A DNA stretch of 64,000 nucleotides from Comamonadaceae bacterium M7527 (GCA_021044545.1 CP087990.1:124001-188000); one strand, 5' to 3'; positions 1-8,834 are shown, counted from the first letter of the stretch. Numbers and translations are program-made. Notes: generated from the sequence alone by a model not told the origin.

Positions 1-625
1 GAATGCCGCCGTCAGCAATAATGGGCTTGGTGGCTACACGTGCACACCACTTCAGCGCTGAGAGCTGCCAGCCGCCGGTGCCAAAGCCGGTTTTGAGCTT
101 TGTGATACACACTTTGCCAGGGCCTACGCCGACTTTGGTGGCGTCTGCACCCCAGTTTTCCAGGTCAATCACGGCTTCTGGTGTGGCCACGTTGCCTGCA
201 ATCACAAACGACTGAGGCAGGTGCTTTTTGATGTACATGATCATGTCGCGCACGTTGTCCGAGTGGCCGTGTGCAATGTCAATGGTGATGTACTCGGGCA
301 CCAGACCCTGGGCCTTGAATTGGTCGACTGTGTCGTAGTCGGCTTTTTTAACGCCTAGCGAAATAGACGCGAATACGCCGGCCTTGTGCATGTCGCGCAC
401 AAACGTGACGTTGTCCAGGTCAAAGCGGTGCATCACGTAGAAGTAGCCGTTGTCAGCCATCCACTTGCAAATGGTCTCGTTGACCACGGTTTTCATGTTG
501 GCAGGTACAACGGGCAAGCGAAAGCTGCGCTCGCCTAGCGTAACGCTGGTGTCACACTGTGCGCGGCTCTCAACGCGGCATTTGCGAGGCAACAACAAGA
601 CGTTGTCGTAGTCAAAGATTTCCAT
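1..625 (-). CDS. guaC: GMP reductase, 3' part missing at the window edge
   Basis: NADPH-dependent GMP reductase converts GMP to IMP and ammonia in purine salvage in the cytoplasm. The visible part starts MEIFDYDNVLLLPRKC and contains the IMPDH/GMPR catalytic-cysteine loop GVGPGKVCITK near residue 170. The last visible residues, IIADGGI, begin the phosphate-binding DGG motif. The direct KTGFGTGG continuation and the absence of CBS domains fit GMP reductase rather than IMP dehydrogenase. About 208 of the usual ~345 residues are present; the C-terminal third lies beyond base 1. It is the gene downstream of dnaG on the same strand, after 189 bp. Confidence 0.93.
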   Translation of the reverse strand, partial: MEIFDYDNVLLLPRKCRVESRAQCDTSVTLGERSFRLPVVPANMKTVVNETICKWMADNGYFYVMHRFDLDNVTFVRDMHKAGVFASISLGVKKADYDTVDQFKAQGLVPEYITIDIAHGHSDNVRDMIMYIKKHLPQSFVIAGNVATPEAVIDLENWGADATKVGVGPGKVCITKLKTGFGTGGWQLSALKWCARVATKPIIADGGI

Positions 626-704
626 GATGCATCTGTCCCAAGTTTCCAAGGTTAATAGGATGTACGGGCGGTTGTCGCCGGTGTACAGAGCACTTGGTTT
701 GGTA

Positions 705-747
705 CCGGTTTGTTGGCCTGTGCGTTTCAATCAGCCAAAAAAACCGG
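705..747. terminator. Imperfect hairpin between dnaG and guaC
   Basis: CCGGTTTGTTGGC (705-717) is complementary, with one bulge, to GCCAAAAAAACCGG (734-747). On the minus strand it lies downstream of the dnaG stop, so it may terminate dnaG transcription before guaC. The T-run falls inside the stem rather than after it, so the call is weak. Apart from this hairpin I see nothing definite in the 189-bp gap. Confidence 0.35.
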
Positions 748-814
748 ACGCCAAAAAAACTTGGGCCCGGTGTCTGATTCTACCTAAACTTCACGGCGTT
801 TTACCGGTCGGCTT

Positions 815-2788
815 TCACGTGTCGCCCATGGGCTTGCCGGCACCAAGCAGGGCAATACGCCTGGCTTGCAGCTCGCGGTAGCGTGCCAGCGCGCCGGGAT
901 CGGTTCCCGCCTGCGCAATGGCGTCGTTTTCCAGCAGTTGCAAATGCTCAATGAGTACGCGGCGCATGAGCTCGCGCAGCTCGGCCTGGGTCTCAACGGT
1001 GTCTTCGTTGCCCAGCGTGTTGGCTTGCTCTACGGCGCGTGCTGCCTGTACCGCAAAGCTTTGCTCGCGCATGGCCAGTTGCAGCGCTGCCCATGGCTGT
1101 GGCCCGTGGTCGTGCCATTGGGCCTCTAGCCAGGTGAAGAGCGGGCCAAATGGTTCACCTTGCTCGGCCAGCAAGTGTTGTTCGTCTGTGCTCAACCAGC
1201 CCCATGCTTGTGGCGTGGTGAGCACAATGCGCGCCACGTGGTCTACACGACTGGTGACATGGCCGCGCCCTGACCGGTAGCTGGGCGTGTAGGCTGAGCC
1301 GGCGGTACGGTTGCCTTTTTGCCAGGCGCGCTTGCCTTGGGCGGGCCGCTGCGTTAGGTGGTCGTTGCCTTGCCCAAAGCCAATTGGGTTCTCCGGCTTG
1401 TGTGTTGCTGTTGGCGTGGCCTGGTTGCCAGTGCTGGCCGCGCGGCGCTGGGGGTAGCGTTTGGCGTTGGCTTGCCACAGCTCCAGCACTTCGTGTGCGC
1501 CCAAGTTGGCACCATCGGCCAGCTCGGTCAGCAGCTGGCGTTTGAGGGCGCCATCAGGCAGAGCCGTCCAAAGGGGCTGTGCCGCACTCAGCATGTGGGC
1601 ACGGCCTTCAGCTGTAGCCAGGTCCAGCTCAGCGCTGGCCGCGTTCATTAAAAAACGGCTAAGCGGCGTGGCATTGGCCACCATGTCCTCAAAGGCTTGG
1701 GCGCCGTTGGCGCGAATAAAACTGTCTGGATCGTGCTGTGCAGGTAAAAACAAAAACTTGACTGAGCGTGTGTCTGTGGCGAAGGGCAAGGCGGCCTCCA
1801 GGGCTTTGCGCGCCGCGCGCCTGCCCGCTGCGTCACCGTCAAAGCTGAACACAACCGCGTCTGTAAACCTGAACAGCTTTTGTACATGGTCTGGCGTGCA
1901 GGCTGTTCCAAGCGTTGCAACCGCGTTGCCAAAGCCCATTTGGGCCAGGGCCACCACGTCCATATAACCCTCTGTCACCAGTGCATAGCCGCGCTCGCGC
2001 ATGGCGGTGCGGCCTTCAAACAGGCCGTACAGCTCGCGGCCTTTCGAGAAAAGAGGCGTCTCTGGTGAGTTGAGGTACTTGGGCTCGCCCTTGTCCAGCA
2101 CCCGTGCGCCGAAGCCAATGACCTCGCCTTTGACATTGCGAATGGGGAACATGATGCGGTCGCGGAAGCGATCGTAGCGCTTGGCGGTCGCGGGGTCTTG
2201 CTCGCCCTCACTGTCGTCGTCTGGCGTAATCACCAGGCCGCATTCCACCAAGGCCTTGACGCTGTAGTCCGGGAAGACGCTGGCTAAATGCCGCCAGCCT
2301 TCGGGCGCATAGCCCATGGCAAATGTTTTGGCAATTTGGCCTGTAAGACCCCTGCCTTTCAAGTACTCAATCGCGCGCGGGTTGGCCTTTAGTGCCGCTT
2401 GGTAGCTGGTGGCGGCTTTACTCATGAAGTCGCCCAGCGTGTTGTGTTGTTCGCGTCTGGCTGCGGCTTGTGCGCGTTCGGTTGGGCTGGCCTGTTCTTC
2501 GGGCACGCTCAAGCCCATTTGCTGGGCCAGGTCTTGCACAGCTTCTACAAAGCCTGCACCCGTGTGGTCCATCAAAAAACCAATGGCGTTGCCGTTTTTG
2601 CCGCAACCGAAGCAGTGATAAAACTGTTTGCTCGGGCTTACCGAGAACGAGGGCGACTTCTCGCCATGAAATGGGCACAGGCCCATGTAATTGGCGCCGC
2701 CTTTTTTAAGTTGCACGTGCTTGCCCACCACGTCGACGATATCGGCGCGGGCGAGTAAGTCTTGTATGAAACCTTGAGGAATAGCCAC
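815..2788 (-). CDS. dnaG: DNA primase
   Basis: Synthesises RNA primers at the replication fork and binds the DnaB helicase. The 657-residue protein has the usual layout. An N-terminal CHC2 zinc finger is visible as C-P-F-H at about residue 38 and CFGCG near 60. A catalytic core follows with the TOPRIM motif EGYMDVV near 270 and an acidic FDGDAAGRRAA loop near 315. After a low-complexity linker (about 430-500), a C-terminal helicase-binding domain ends in RELQARRIALL. The start MAIPQGFIQDLL is typical for the family. The usual rpsU/yqeY-dnaG-rpoD neighbours are absent: upstream on the same strand is a dehydrogenase and downstream is guaC. Confidence 0.98.
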   Translation of the reverse strand: MAIPQGFIQDLLARADIVDVVGKHVQLKKGGANYMGLCPFHGEKSPSFSVSPSKQFYHCFGCGKNGNAIGFLMDHTGAGFVEAVQDLAQQMGLSVPEEQASPTERAQAAARREQHNTLGDFMSKAATSYQAALKANPRAIEYLKGRGLTGQIAKTFAMGYAPEGWRHLASVFPDYSVKALVECGLVITPDDDSEGEQDPATAKRYDRFRDRIMFPIRNVKGEVIGFGARVLDKGEPKYLNSPETPLFSKGRELYGLFEGRTAMRERGYALVTEGYMDVVALAQMGFGNAVATLGTACTPDHVQKLFRFTDAVVFSFDGDAAGRRAARKALEAALPFATDTRSVKFLFLPAQHDPDSFIRANGAQAFEDMVANATPLSRFLMNAASAELDLATAEGRAHMLSAAQPLWTALPDGALKRQLLTELADGANLGAHEVLELWQANAKRYPQRRAASTGNQATPTATHKPENPIGFGQGNDHLTQRPAQGKRAWQKGNRTAGSAYTPSYRSGRGHVTSRVDHVARIVLTTPQAWGWLSTDEQHLLAEQGEPFGPLFTWLEAQWHDHGPQPWAALQLAMREQSFAVQAARAVEQANTLGNEDTVETQAELRELMRRVLIEHLQLLENDAIAQAGTDPGALARYRELQARRIALLGAGKPMGDT

Positions 2789-2884
2789 AGGGTATTGTGC
2801 CTAAAACCCACACCCGTTTCGGACCGCCGTCCGTGGTGCAGGTGGATATGCACCCGGGCCGGCAGGGCTGCCCAGGGAAACGAC

Positions 2885-3643
2885 TTATTTGGGAGCCAGG
2901 CGAATAGCACCGTCCAGGCGGATGACTTCGCCGTTGAGCATGTCGTTTTCAATGATGTGCTTGGCCAGTTTGGCGTAATCGGCGGGGGTGCCCAGCCGGC
3001 TGGGGAAGGGCACGCCGGCGGCCAGTGCATCTTGCACTTCTTGCGGCATGCCAAACAGCATGGGGGTGCCAAAAATGCCGGGGGCAATGGTCATGTTGCG
3101 AATGCCGTTGCGGGCCAAGTCGCGCGCGATAGGCAATGTCATGCCCACAATGCCGCCCTTGGATGCGCTGTAAGCGGCCTGGCCAATTTGGCCATCGTAG
3201 GCCGCCACTGAGGCTGTAGAGATGAGCACGCCGCGCTCGCCAGTGGCTTGTGGCGTGTTGGCGCTCATGGCCGTGGCGGCCAGGCGGATCATGTTGAAGC
3301 TGCCTACCAGGTTCACGGTGATGGTTTTGGCGAATGTGCCCAGGTCGTGTGCGCCGGCTTTACCTACGGTTTTTTGAGCGGGCGCAATGCCTGCGCAGTT
3401 CACCAAGCCAAACAAGGGGCCCATGGCAACAGCGGCGTCGACTGCAGCCTGGGCGTCTGCCTCGCTGCTCACATCGCACTTTAAAAACTGGCCACCAATG
3501 TCTTTGGCAACGGCTTGGCCCTTATCGGCCTGCATGTCTGCAATAAGCACTTTTGCACCGTTGGCCGCGAGCATGCGTGCCGTGCCTTCGCCCAGGCCTG
3601 ATGCGCCACCTGTGACGATGAATACGTTGTCTTTAATGTCCAT
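2885..3643 (-). CDS. Short-chain dehydrogenase of the HSD10 / 3-hydroxyacyl-CoA dehydrogenase type 2 group
   Basis: Likely oxidises a short 3-hydroxyacyl-CoA, such as 2-methyl-3-hydroxybutyryl-CoA in isoleucine breakdown, with NAD. The 252-residue protein has the Rossmann motif TGGASGLGEG at about residues 11-20. NCAG lies near 88, the catalytic Ser in STASVAAY near 143, and the YSASK pair near 157-161. The late segment APGIFGTPML and the end LDGAIRLAPK are typical of the HSD10-like group. Its promoter region holds a perfect palindrome (3683-3704) resembling operators of branched-chain amino acid regulators, which fits the proposed pathway. The exact substrate is inference. It reads toward dnaG, 96 bp downstream. 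Confidence 0.85.
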   Translation of the reverse strand: MDIKDNVFIVTGGASGLGEGTARMLAANGAKVLIADMQADKGQAVAKDIGGQFLKCDVSSEADAQAAVDAAVAMGPLFGLVNCAGIAPAQKTVGKAGAHDLGTFAKTITVNLVGSFNMIRLAATAMSANTPQATGERGVLISTASVAAYDGQIGQAAYSASKGGIVGMTLPIARDLARNGIRNMTIAPGIFGTPMLFGMPQEVQDALAAGVPFPSRLGTPADYAKLAKHIIENDMLNGEVIRLDGAIRLAPK

Positions 3644-3682
3644 GGTGTTGGTCTCCTGTGGTGTGAATGGGCTGTTGTCTTG

Positions 3683-3704
3683 TTGACGTTTACGTAAACG
3701 TCAA
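3683..3704. promoter_or_regulatory. Perfect 22-bp palindromic operator, LiuR-like
   Basis: The half-site TTGACGTTTAC is followed directly by its exact reverse complement GTAAACGTCAA. It lies between the divergent dehydrogenase and patatin genes, 40 bp upstream of the dehydrogenase start. TTGACG on each strand also resembles a -35 hexamer. The shape resembles, from memory, operators of the MerR-family branched-chain amino acid regulator LiuR. The regulator itself is not in this window, so the name is an inference. Confidence 0.7.
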
Positions 3705-3763
3705 TGGTGAATATTAAACCAGATTATGTGGCGCAGCCAATGCGTGGCTTAACATCGCCTTGT

Positions 3764-4735
3764 ATGACATTGCCAATGCCAAGCCACACGAATCACCGGC
3801 CATTCAATCGCCTGCTGTTGCGCAGCGTGTTGTGTTTGGGCGCGCTGAGTCTGAGTGCGTGCTCACTGTTAGTTCAGGATCGCAGCGGGGCTAAAGACGG
3901 CACTGAGCCCGATACTCCCGCCGTGGTTCAAGTCGCCAGGTTGCCCACCGTAGGCTTGGCCCTGGGCGCAGGTGCTGCGCGTGGTTTTGCGCATGTGGGT
4001 GTGTTGCAAGTGCTGGACGAGGCTGGCATCAAGGCCGACGCTTTGGTGGGAACGTCAGCGGGTAGCGTGGTGGCGGTGTTGTACGCCAGCGGTTTATCTG
4101 GCAAGGCGCTTGAGCAAGCTGCGCTGGGCCTGAACGAGACTGCGCTTGCCGATTGGATGCTGCCGTGGGGCAACCGTGGCGTGGTGCGCGGTGCTGCTTT
4201 GGCCAAGTACGTCAATGAGCAAGTCAAGGGCAAAAGCCTGCAAGCCATGGCCACGCGCGTGGGTGTGCTGGCCGCACAACTGGATACGGGCTTGCCTGTG
4301 CTGTTTCAGCGTGGTGACGCGGGGGAGGCTGTGCGTGCCTCGTCAGCGGTGCCCGGTGTGTTCATGCCAGTGGCCATTGCCGGCCAAGAGTACGTGGACG
4401 GCGGTGTGGTGGCGCCTGTGCCGGTGAGCTTTGTCAAGCAAATGGGCGCACAAGTTGTGGTTGCCGTTGATATTTCCAGCCCACCATCAGCTACGCCAGC
4501 CAGTGACACGGTTGGCGTGATGTTGCAGACCTTGTCCATCATGGGGCAGCGGCTAAACGGCTTTGAGCTCAAAGGCGCAGATGTGGTGGTTAGGCCCAAT
4601 TTGGATGGTATGGGTGCGGCCAATTTTGCGGTGCGCGAGCAGGCCATTGCAGCAGGGCGAGCCGCCATGCAAGCGGCGCTGCCGGCGTTGCGCCTTGCCA
4701 TTCAACAAAAAACTACTTGGGTTGCAGCGCAATAG
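3764..4735 (+). CDS. Patatin-like phospholipase, predicted lipoprotein (RssA/NTE type)
   Basis: A serine lipid hydrolase of the patatin family, probably lipid-anchored in the envelope. A signal peptide with positive n-region (NHRPFNR) and hydrophobic stretch ends in the lipobox LSAC. The patatin oxyanion motif GAGAARG, the nucleophile elbow GTSAG and the catalytic aspartate in VDGG follow in the usual order and spacing. The open frame extends up to an ATG at 3704, but that codon overlaps the 22-bp operator, so a start at 3764 or 3776 is more likely; neither has a clear ribosome site. The substrate is unknown. It converges on argG. Confidence 0.85.
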   Translation: MTLPMPSHTNHRPFNRLLLRSVLCLGALSLSACSLLVQDRSGAKDGTEPDTPAVVQVARLPTVGLALGAGAARGFAHVGVLQVLDEAGIKADALVGTSAGSVVAVLYASGLSGKALEQAALGLNETALADWMLPWGNRGVVRGAALAKYVNEQVKGKSLQAMATRVGVLAAQLDTGLPVLFQRGDAGEAVRASSAVPGVFMPVAIAGQEYVDGGVVAPVPVSFVKQMGAQVVVAVDISSPPSATPASDTVGVMLQTLSIMGQRLNGFELKGADVVVRPNLDGMGAANFAVREQAIAAGRAAMQAALPALRLAIQQKTTWVAAQ

Positions 4736-4760
4736 GCTACAACGCAAGTGGTTGTTGACA

Positions 4761-4779
4761 GCCACGCCAGCGGCGTGGC
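4761..4779. terminator. GC-rich hairpin between convergent genes
   Basis: GCCACGCC (4761-4768), loop AGC, then GGCGTGGC (4772-4779) form a perfect 8-bp stem. It lies between the ends of the patatin gene and argG. There is no T-run, so intrinsic termination is uncertain. Confidence 0.4.
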
Positions 4780-4790
4780 GTGGCGTGGGC

Positions 4791-6128
4791 TTACTTTGAC
4801 TTGTCGCCAGACAGCTTGAGCATGGATGTGCCTTCGCCGTGGGTGAGCAAACCAGTCTTGCTGTAAGTGGCCAATTTGGCGCGTGTGTCCACAATGTCCA
4901 GGTTGCGCATCGTCAATTGGCCGATACGGTCCAGTGGGGTGAACATGGACTCGCCGCGTTCCATGGTGAGGCGTTCTGCCTCATAGGTCAGGTTGGGTGA
5001 CTCGGTGTTCAGTATGGTGTAGTCGTTGCCACGGCGCAGTTCCAGCGTGACGTCACCGGTGATCGCGCTGGCTACCCAGCGCTGGGCAGTCTCGCGCAAC
5101 ATGATGGCCTGCGGGTCAAACCAGCGACCCTGGTACAGCAAGCGGCCCAGGCGCAAGCCGCTCATGCGGTATTGCTCAATGGTATCTTCGTTGTGAATGC
5201 CAGTGACCAAGCGCTCGTAGGCAATGTGCAGCAAGGCCAGGCCCGGTGCTTCGTAGATACCGCGGCTCTTGGCCTCAATGATGCGGTTTTCAATTTGGTC
5301 GCTCATGCCCAAGCCATGGCGCCCGCCAATGCGGTTGGCTTCCAGTATCAGCTCGACGGAGTTGGCAAAAGTTTTGCCGTTGAGGGCCACTGGCTGGCCT
5401 TCTTCAAAGCGCACGGTTACTGTTTCGCGCTTGACGTCTACGTCGTCTTTCCAGAACGCCACGCCCATGATGGGCTGCACGATGTGCATGCCGCTTGCCA
5501 GACTCTCGAGGTCTTTGGCCTCGTGGGTGGCGCCCAGCATGTTGGAGTCGGTTGAGTAGGCTTTTTCAGACGACATCTTGTAGTCAAAGCCAGCCGCCTG
5601 CATAAACGCAGACATCTCAGAGCGTCCGCCTAACTCGTCAATAAACTGCTGGTCTAGCCAGGGCTTGTAAATGCGCAAAGAGGGGTTTGTGAGCAAGCCG
5701 TAGCGGTAAAAGCGCTCAATGTCGTTGCCTTTGTAAGTGCTGCCGTCTCCCCAGATGTTGACGTTGTCTTCACGCATGGCGGCGACCAACATGGTGCCTG
5801 TGACTGCACGGCCAATTGGCGTGGTGTTGAAGTAGGTGATGCCACCGGTAGCAATGTGAAAGGCGCCGCTTTGCAGCGCTGCAATGCCTTCTTGCGCCAG
5901 TTGCGCACGGCAGTCAATAAGGCGTGCCGCCTCGGCGCCGTAAGCCATGGCCTTGCGCGGAATTTCGTCGTAGTCAGGCTCATCAGGCTGGCCTAGATTG
6001 GCCGTGTAGGCGTAGGGAATCGCGCCTTTCTGGCGCATCCACAGCAGGGCTGCGCTGGTGTCCAAGCCACCAGAAAAGGCAATGCCAACTTTGTCGCCAG
6101 CGGGTAAGTTTTGAAGAATAGTGGCCAT
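4791..6128 (-). CDS. argG: Argininosuccinate synthase
   Basis: Condenses citrulline and aspartate with ATP to argininosuccinate, the penultimate step of arginine synthesis, in the cytoplasm. The 445-residue protein is of the longer, E. coli-like type (about 447 residues). It carries the ATP pyrophosphatase P-loop AFSGGLDTSAAL near residue 18 and the conserved segments YTANLGQPDEPDYDEIP and GDGSTYKGNDIERF. It follows the ArsC/Spx-like gene's partner strand closely: the 61-bp leader upstream of argG contains a 9-bp stem (6152-6173), which could sit in its 5' untranslated RNA. Confidence 0.98.
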   Translation of the reverse strand: MATILQNLPAGDKVGIAFSGGLDTSAALLWMRQKGAIPYAYTANLGQPDEPDYDEIPRKAMAYGAEAARLIDCRAQLAQEGIAALQSGAFHIATGGITYFNTTPIGRAVTGTMLVAAMREDNVNIWGDGSTYKGNDIERFYRYGLLTNPSLRIYKPWLDQQFIDELGGRSEMSAFMQAAGFDYKMSSEKAYSTDSNMLGATHEAKDLESLASGMHIVQPIMGVAFWKDDVDVKRETVTVRFEEGQPVALNGKTFANSVELILEANRIGGRHGLGMSDQIENRIIEAKSRGIYEAPGLALLHIAYERLVTGIHNEDTIEQYRMSGLRLGRLLYQGRWFDPQAIMLRETAQRWVASAITGDVTLELRRGNDYTILNTESPNLTYEAERLTMERGESMFTPLDRIGQLTMRNLDIVDTRAKLATYSKTGLLTHGEGTSMLKLSGDKSK

Positions 6129-6151
6129 GGTGTATCTGGGTTAAGTGCAAC

Positions 6152-6173
6152 GCAGCGTCAGCAATGACGTTGC
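6152..6173. other. Hairpin in the argG leader
   Basis: GCAGCGTCA (6152-6160), loop GCAA, then TGACGTTGC (6165-6173) make a 9-bp stem with one G-T pair. It lies between argG and its upstream neighbour on the same strand. No T-run follows in the direction of argG, so its role as a leader structure or operator is unknown. Confidence 0.4.
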
Positions 6174-6189
6174 TCATGAAATGCAGCGT

Positions 6190-6567
6190 TTAATTGTAGG
6201 GGAGTAGGCTTTCCCATTCAGCGGCGACAAAACCCACGGTAATTTGCCCATTGGGCCAGTGCACGATGGGGCGCTTGATCACGCTTGGTGTCTGTGCCGC
6301 CAGGGCTTTGGCGCTGGCCGCGTCCACGACGCCAGCTTGTACAGCGGCATCCAGCTTGCGCCAGGTGGTGCCTTTTTTGTTGATCACCGTGTCCCAGGCA
6401 TGGGCGTCGAACCATGCGTCGAGTGTGGCGTCGTCGGGCATGCCTGATTTCTTGAAATCGTGAAACTGGACCTCCAGCTGGTGCTCAGCCAGCCAGTTAC
6501 GGGCTTTCTTCACAGTGTCGCAATTGGGTATGCCGTACAAGGTAACAGTTGTTTGTATGCTGCTCAT
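6190..6567 (-). CDS. ArsC/Spx family thioredoxin-fold protein
   Basis: A 125-residue member of the ArsC/Spx/YffB superfamily. The N-terminal motif YGIPNCDTVKKARNWL holds a single cysteine, with no CXXC partner. The KKGTTWRKL and PSVIKRPIVH segments are characteristic: the arginine before the proline is the family's conserved residue. Such proteins are either arsenate reductase-like or uncharacterised regulators; arsenate resistance should not be assumed, as no ars genes are nearby. The open frame continues upstream to 6873, but that extension lies antisense to folC. The ATG at 6567 (MSSIQTTVTLYG) is therefore chosen. It is probably transcribed toward argG. Confidence 0.85.
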   Translation of the reverse strand: MSSIQTTVTLYGIPNCDTVKKARNWLAEHQLEVQFHDFKKSGMPDDATLDAWFDAHAWDTVINKKGTTWRKLDAAVQAGVVDAASAKALAAQTPSVIKRPIVHWPNGQITVGFVAAEWESLLPYN

Positions 6568-6640
6568 GGGTCTATTGTGCCTGCTGGCGCCGCCGCCAGC
6601 CCAGGGCTGAGACAATACGGCATCGTTATTCAGCACAGAC

Positions 6641-8005
6641 ATGACCCATACACCAACGCCCACACCAAAGCCTACAAACCCAGCCAAGCCAAGCCGCACA
6701 GGGCGCAGTTTGCAGCAATGGCTAGATGCCATAGCCGCGCTACACCCCAGCACCATAGACATGGGACTGGCGCGCTTGCAAGTGGTGGCCCAGCGCATAC
6801 CCGGTGCGTTGCGCATGGCCTGCCCAGTCGTGACAGTGGCAGGTACCAATGGCAAAGGCTCAACCTGTGCCATGCTGGAGGCGGTGTTGATGCAGTCGGG
6901 CTACAAAACCGGTGTGTATACCTCTCCGCATTTGGTGCACTTTGAAGAACGTTGCCGCCTGTTGGGCGAACACGTCACGCCCGCCCAGCTGTGCGAGGCG
7001 TTTGAGGTGGTTGAGGTGGCTCGCACTGAAGGCGATGTGATCAGCCTGACCTATTTTGAATTCACGACCCTGGCCATTTTGTGGCTGCTGCAGCAAGCCA
7101 GGCTAGACGTGGTGATTCTGGAGGTGGGGCTAGGCGGTCGGTTGGATGCGGTCAACCTCATTGACACCGATTGCGCCATCATCACCAGTGTAGATATTGA
7201 CCATGCGGAGTTTTTGGGCAACACCCGAGAGGCCATTGGCTTTGAGAAGGCCGGCATTATGCGCGCAGGCAAGCCTGTCATTGTCAGCGATCCGGTACCC
7301 CCGCAAAGCGTCATTGATCATGCCAAAGCCATAGGCGCAGACGCTTGGCTGGTTGGCAAAGATTTCAATGTGTCTGGCGACAAGCAGCAGTGGGGCTGGG
7401 CCGGACGGGGCAGGCGCTACAGCGGTTTGGCTTATCCTGCGCTGCGCGGCGCGAACCAGCTTTTAAATGCCGCCGGCGTTTTGGCCGCCCTTGAAGCCTT
7501 GCGCCCGCAGCTGCCTGTGACGGCGCAGTCTATTCGCGCAGGCTTGTCGCTGGTGGAGTTGCCAGGACGATTCCAAATTGTGCCAGGCGAGCCTGCCTTG
7601 GTGCTGGATGTGGCGCACAACCCTCACGCGGCCGCCACGCTTACGGCCAACCTGGATGCCATGGGCTTTTACCCTGGCACGCACGCGGTGTTTGGTTGTA
7701 TGGCCGACAAAGATGTGGCGCAGCTGCTGGCGACTGTTGGCCCTTTGGTGGATCACTGGTATTTCACAGATTTACCGTTGCCAAGAGCCATGAGTGCCGA
7801 GCAGCTAAGGGCCTTGGCCATGACGACAGCGCAAACGCAAAAAGCAAGCGCAGCCTGCTTTGCCAGCCCGCAAGAGGCCTTGGATGAGGCCGTGGCCAAA
7901 GCGGCCCCCACTGATAGAATCGTGGTCTTTGGGTCGTTCTTCACGGTGGGTGGTGTGTTGCACAGCGGTATTCCTCGTTTGCAGGCCAAACACCTCAAGG
8001 CGTAA
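6641..8005 (+). CDS. folC: Bifunctional folylpolyglutamate / dihydrofolate synthase
   Basis: Adds glutamates to folates and, in the bifunctional type, also makes dihydrofolate from dihydropteroate. The 454-residue protein has the Mur-ligase P-loop VAGTNGKGST near residue 67 and the folate loop SLTYFEFTTLAILW. EVGLGGRLDAVN and the ITSVDIDHAEFLG motif also match, followed by the C-terminal DVAHNPHAA. It heads a five-gene plus-strand run, folC-SPOR-cvpA-purF-metZ, an order also seen in pseudomonads and betaproteobacteria. It starts 73 bp from the divergent ArsC/Spx-like gene, so the promoter probably lies in that gap. Confidence 0.97.
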   Translation: MTHTPTPTPKPTNPAKPSRTGRSLQQWLDAIAALHPSTIDMGLARLQVVAQRIPGALRMACPVVTVAGTNGKGSTCAMLEAVLMQSGYKTGVYTSPHLVHFEERCRLLGEHVTPAQLCEAFEVVEVARTEGDVISLTYFEFTTLAILWLLQQARLDVVILEVGLGGRLDAVNLIDTDCAIITSVDIDHAEFLGNTREAIGFEKAGIMRAGKPVIVSDPVPPQSVIDHAKAIGADAWLVGKDFNVSGDKQQWGWAGRGRRYSGLAYPALRGANQLLNAAGVLAALEALRPQLPVTAQSIRAGLSLVELPGRFQIVPGEPALVLDVAHNPHAAATLTANLDAMGFYPGTHAVFGCMADKDVAQLLATVGPLVDHWYFTDLPLPRAMSAEQLRALAMTTAQTQKASAACFASPQEALDEAVAKAAPTDRIVVFGSFFTVGGVLHSGIPRLQAKHLKA

Positions 8006-8050
8006 GCCAGATTTAGACCCTTTGCAACCTACAGCGCGCGTTTGTTCCTT

Positions 8051-8779
8051 ATGTTTAAGTTTCGAAAATCTGCCACCACCGGGCGTGATGCCGACAGCGT
8101 AGAAACCATCAGACGCCGTGCGCAGTACCGGCTGGTGGGCACCGCTATGCTGGTGGCTGTTGCGATTGTGGGTTTCCCCCTGCTATTCGACACAGAACCA
8201 CGCCCGTTGCAAGTGGATTTGCCGATTGCCATACCGTCCAAAGATGAAGTACAGCCCTTGCCAGTGCCAAGTGTGACAAAGCCTGTAGCGGTAGCGCAAG
8301 CCGCCGCGCCGGCTGCCGTTGATGAGGCGCCAGCAACAAAACCTGTGGCCACTGCACCGGCCGCTGGCGCTGGTGAGGACGCTGCTGCTGCGCTCAAAGC
8401 CCAAGAACAAGCTGCCAAGGCGCAAAAGGCGGAGCAGGCCAGGCAGCAGGCACTGGCGGTTAAACAAGCCGAGGCGGCTAGAGCGCAAGCTATTTTGGAC
8501 GGCACGCGAGCCAAGGCAGCAGCGTCGGCAACCGACTACCCCAATGACGGCAAGCGCCGCGTGATTCAGGTGGGCTCGTTCAACGACCAAGCCCGCGCGC
8601 GTGAAGTGCGCATGCGCCTGGAGCGTGCCGGCATCACCACTTACACACAAGTGGTCAATAGCGGTGGCTCGCGTTTTATCCGCGTGCGCGTTGGACCATT
8701 TGACGACGCTGAAGAGCTACAGCGTTACATAGACAAGGTGGAATCGCTCAAGCTTGAAGCGCGCGTGCTCACTTTCTAG
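8051..8779 (+). CDS. SPOR domain inner-membrane protein (DedD-like)
   Basis: A bitopic membrane protein expected to bind denuded septal peptidoglycan at the division site. It has a short basic cytoplasmic part and one membrane segment (LVGTAMLVAVAIVGFPLLF, about residues 28-46). A long Ala/Lys/Gln-rich linker follows, probably helical. The C-terminal SPOR domain begins RRVIQVGSFNDQARAREV and ends RVGPFDDAEELQRYIDKV. A TTG lies nine bases upstream in frame, but the ATG at 8051 is the better start. The position between folC and cvpA is where dedD sits in related genomes. Confidence 0.85.
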   Translation: MFKFRKSATTGRDADSVETIRRRAQYRLVGTAMLVAVAIVGFPLLFDTEPRPLQVDLPIAIPSKDEVQPLPVPSVTKPVAVAQAAAPAAVDEAPATKPVATAPAAGAGEDAAAALKAQEQAAKAQKAEQARQQALAVKQAEAARAQAILDGTRAKAAASATDYPNDGKRRVIQVGSFNDQARAREVRMRLERAGITTYTQVVNSGGSRFIRVRVGPFDDAEELQRYIDKVESLKLEARVLTF

Positions 8780-8834
8780 CCATGATGCCGGGCCCCAACA
8801 CCGTTCTTGGCATGTGTAGCGCAGCGCAGCGTCC

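Noticed and set aside
6568..6873. N-terminal extension of the ArsC/Spx-like frame
   Set aside because: It lies antisense to the start of folC and has no similarity to the family; the ATG at 6567 fits the family start.
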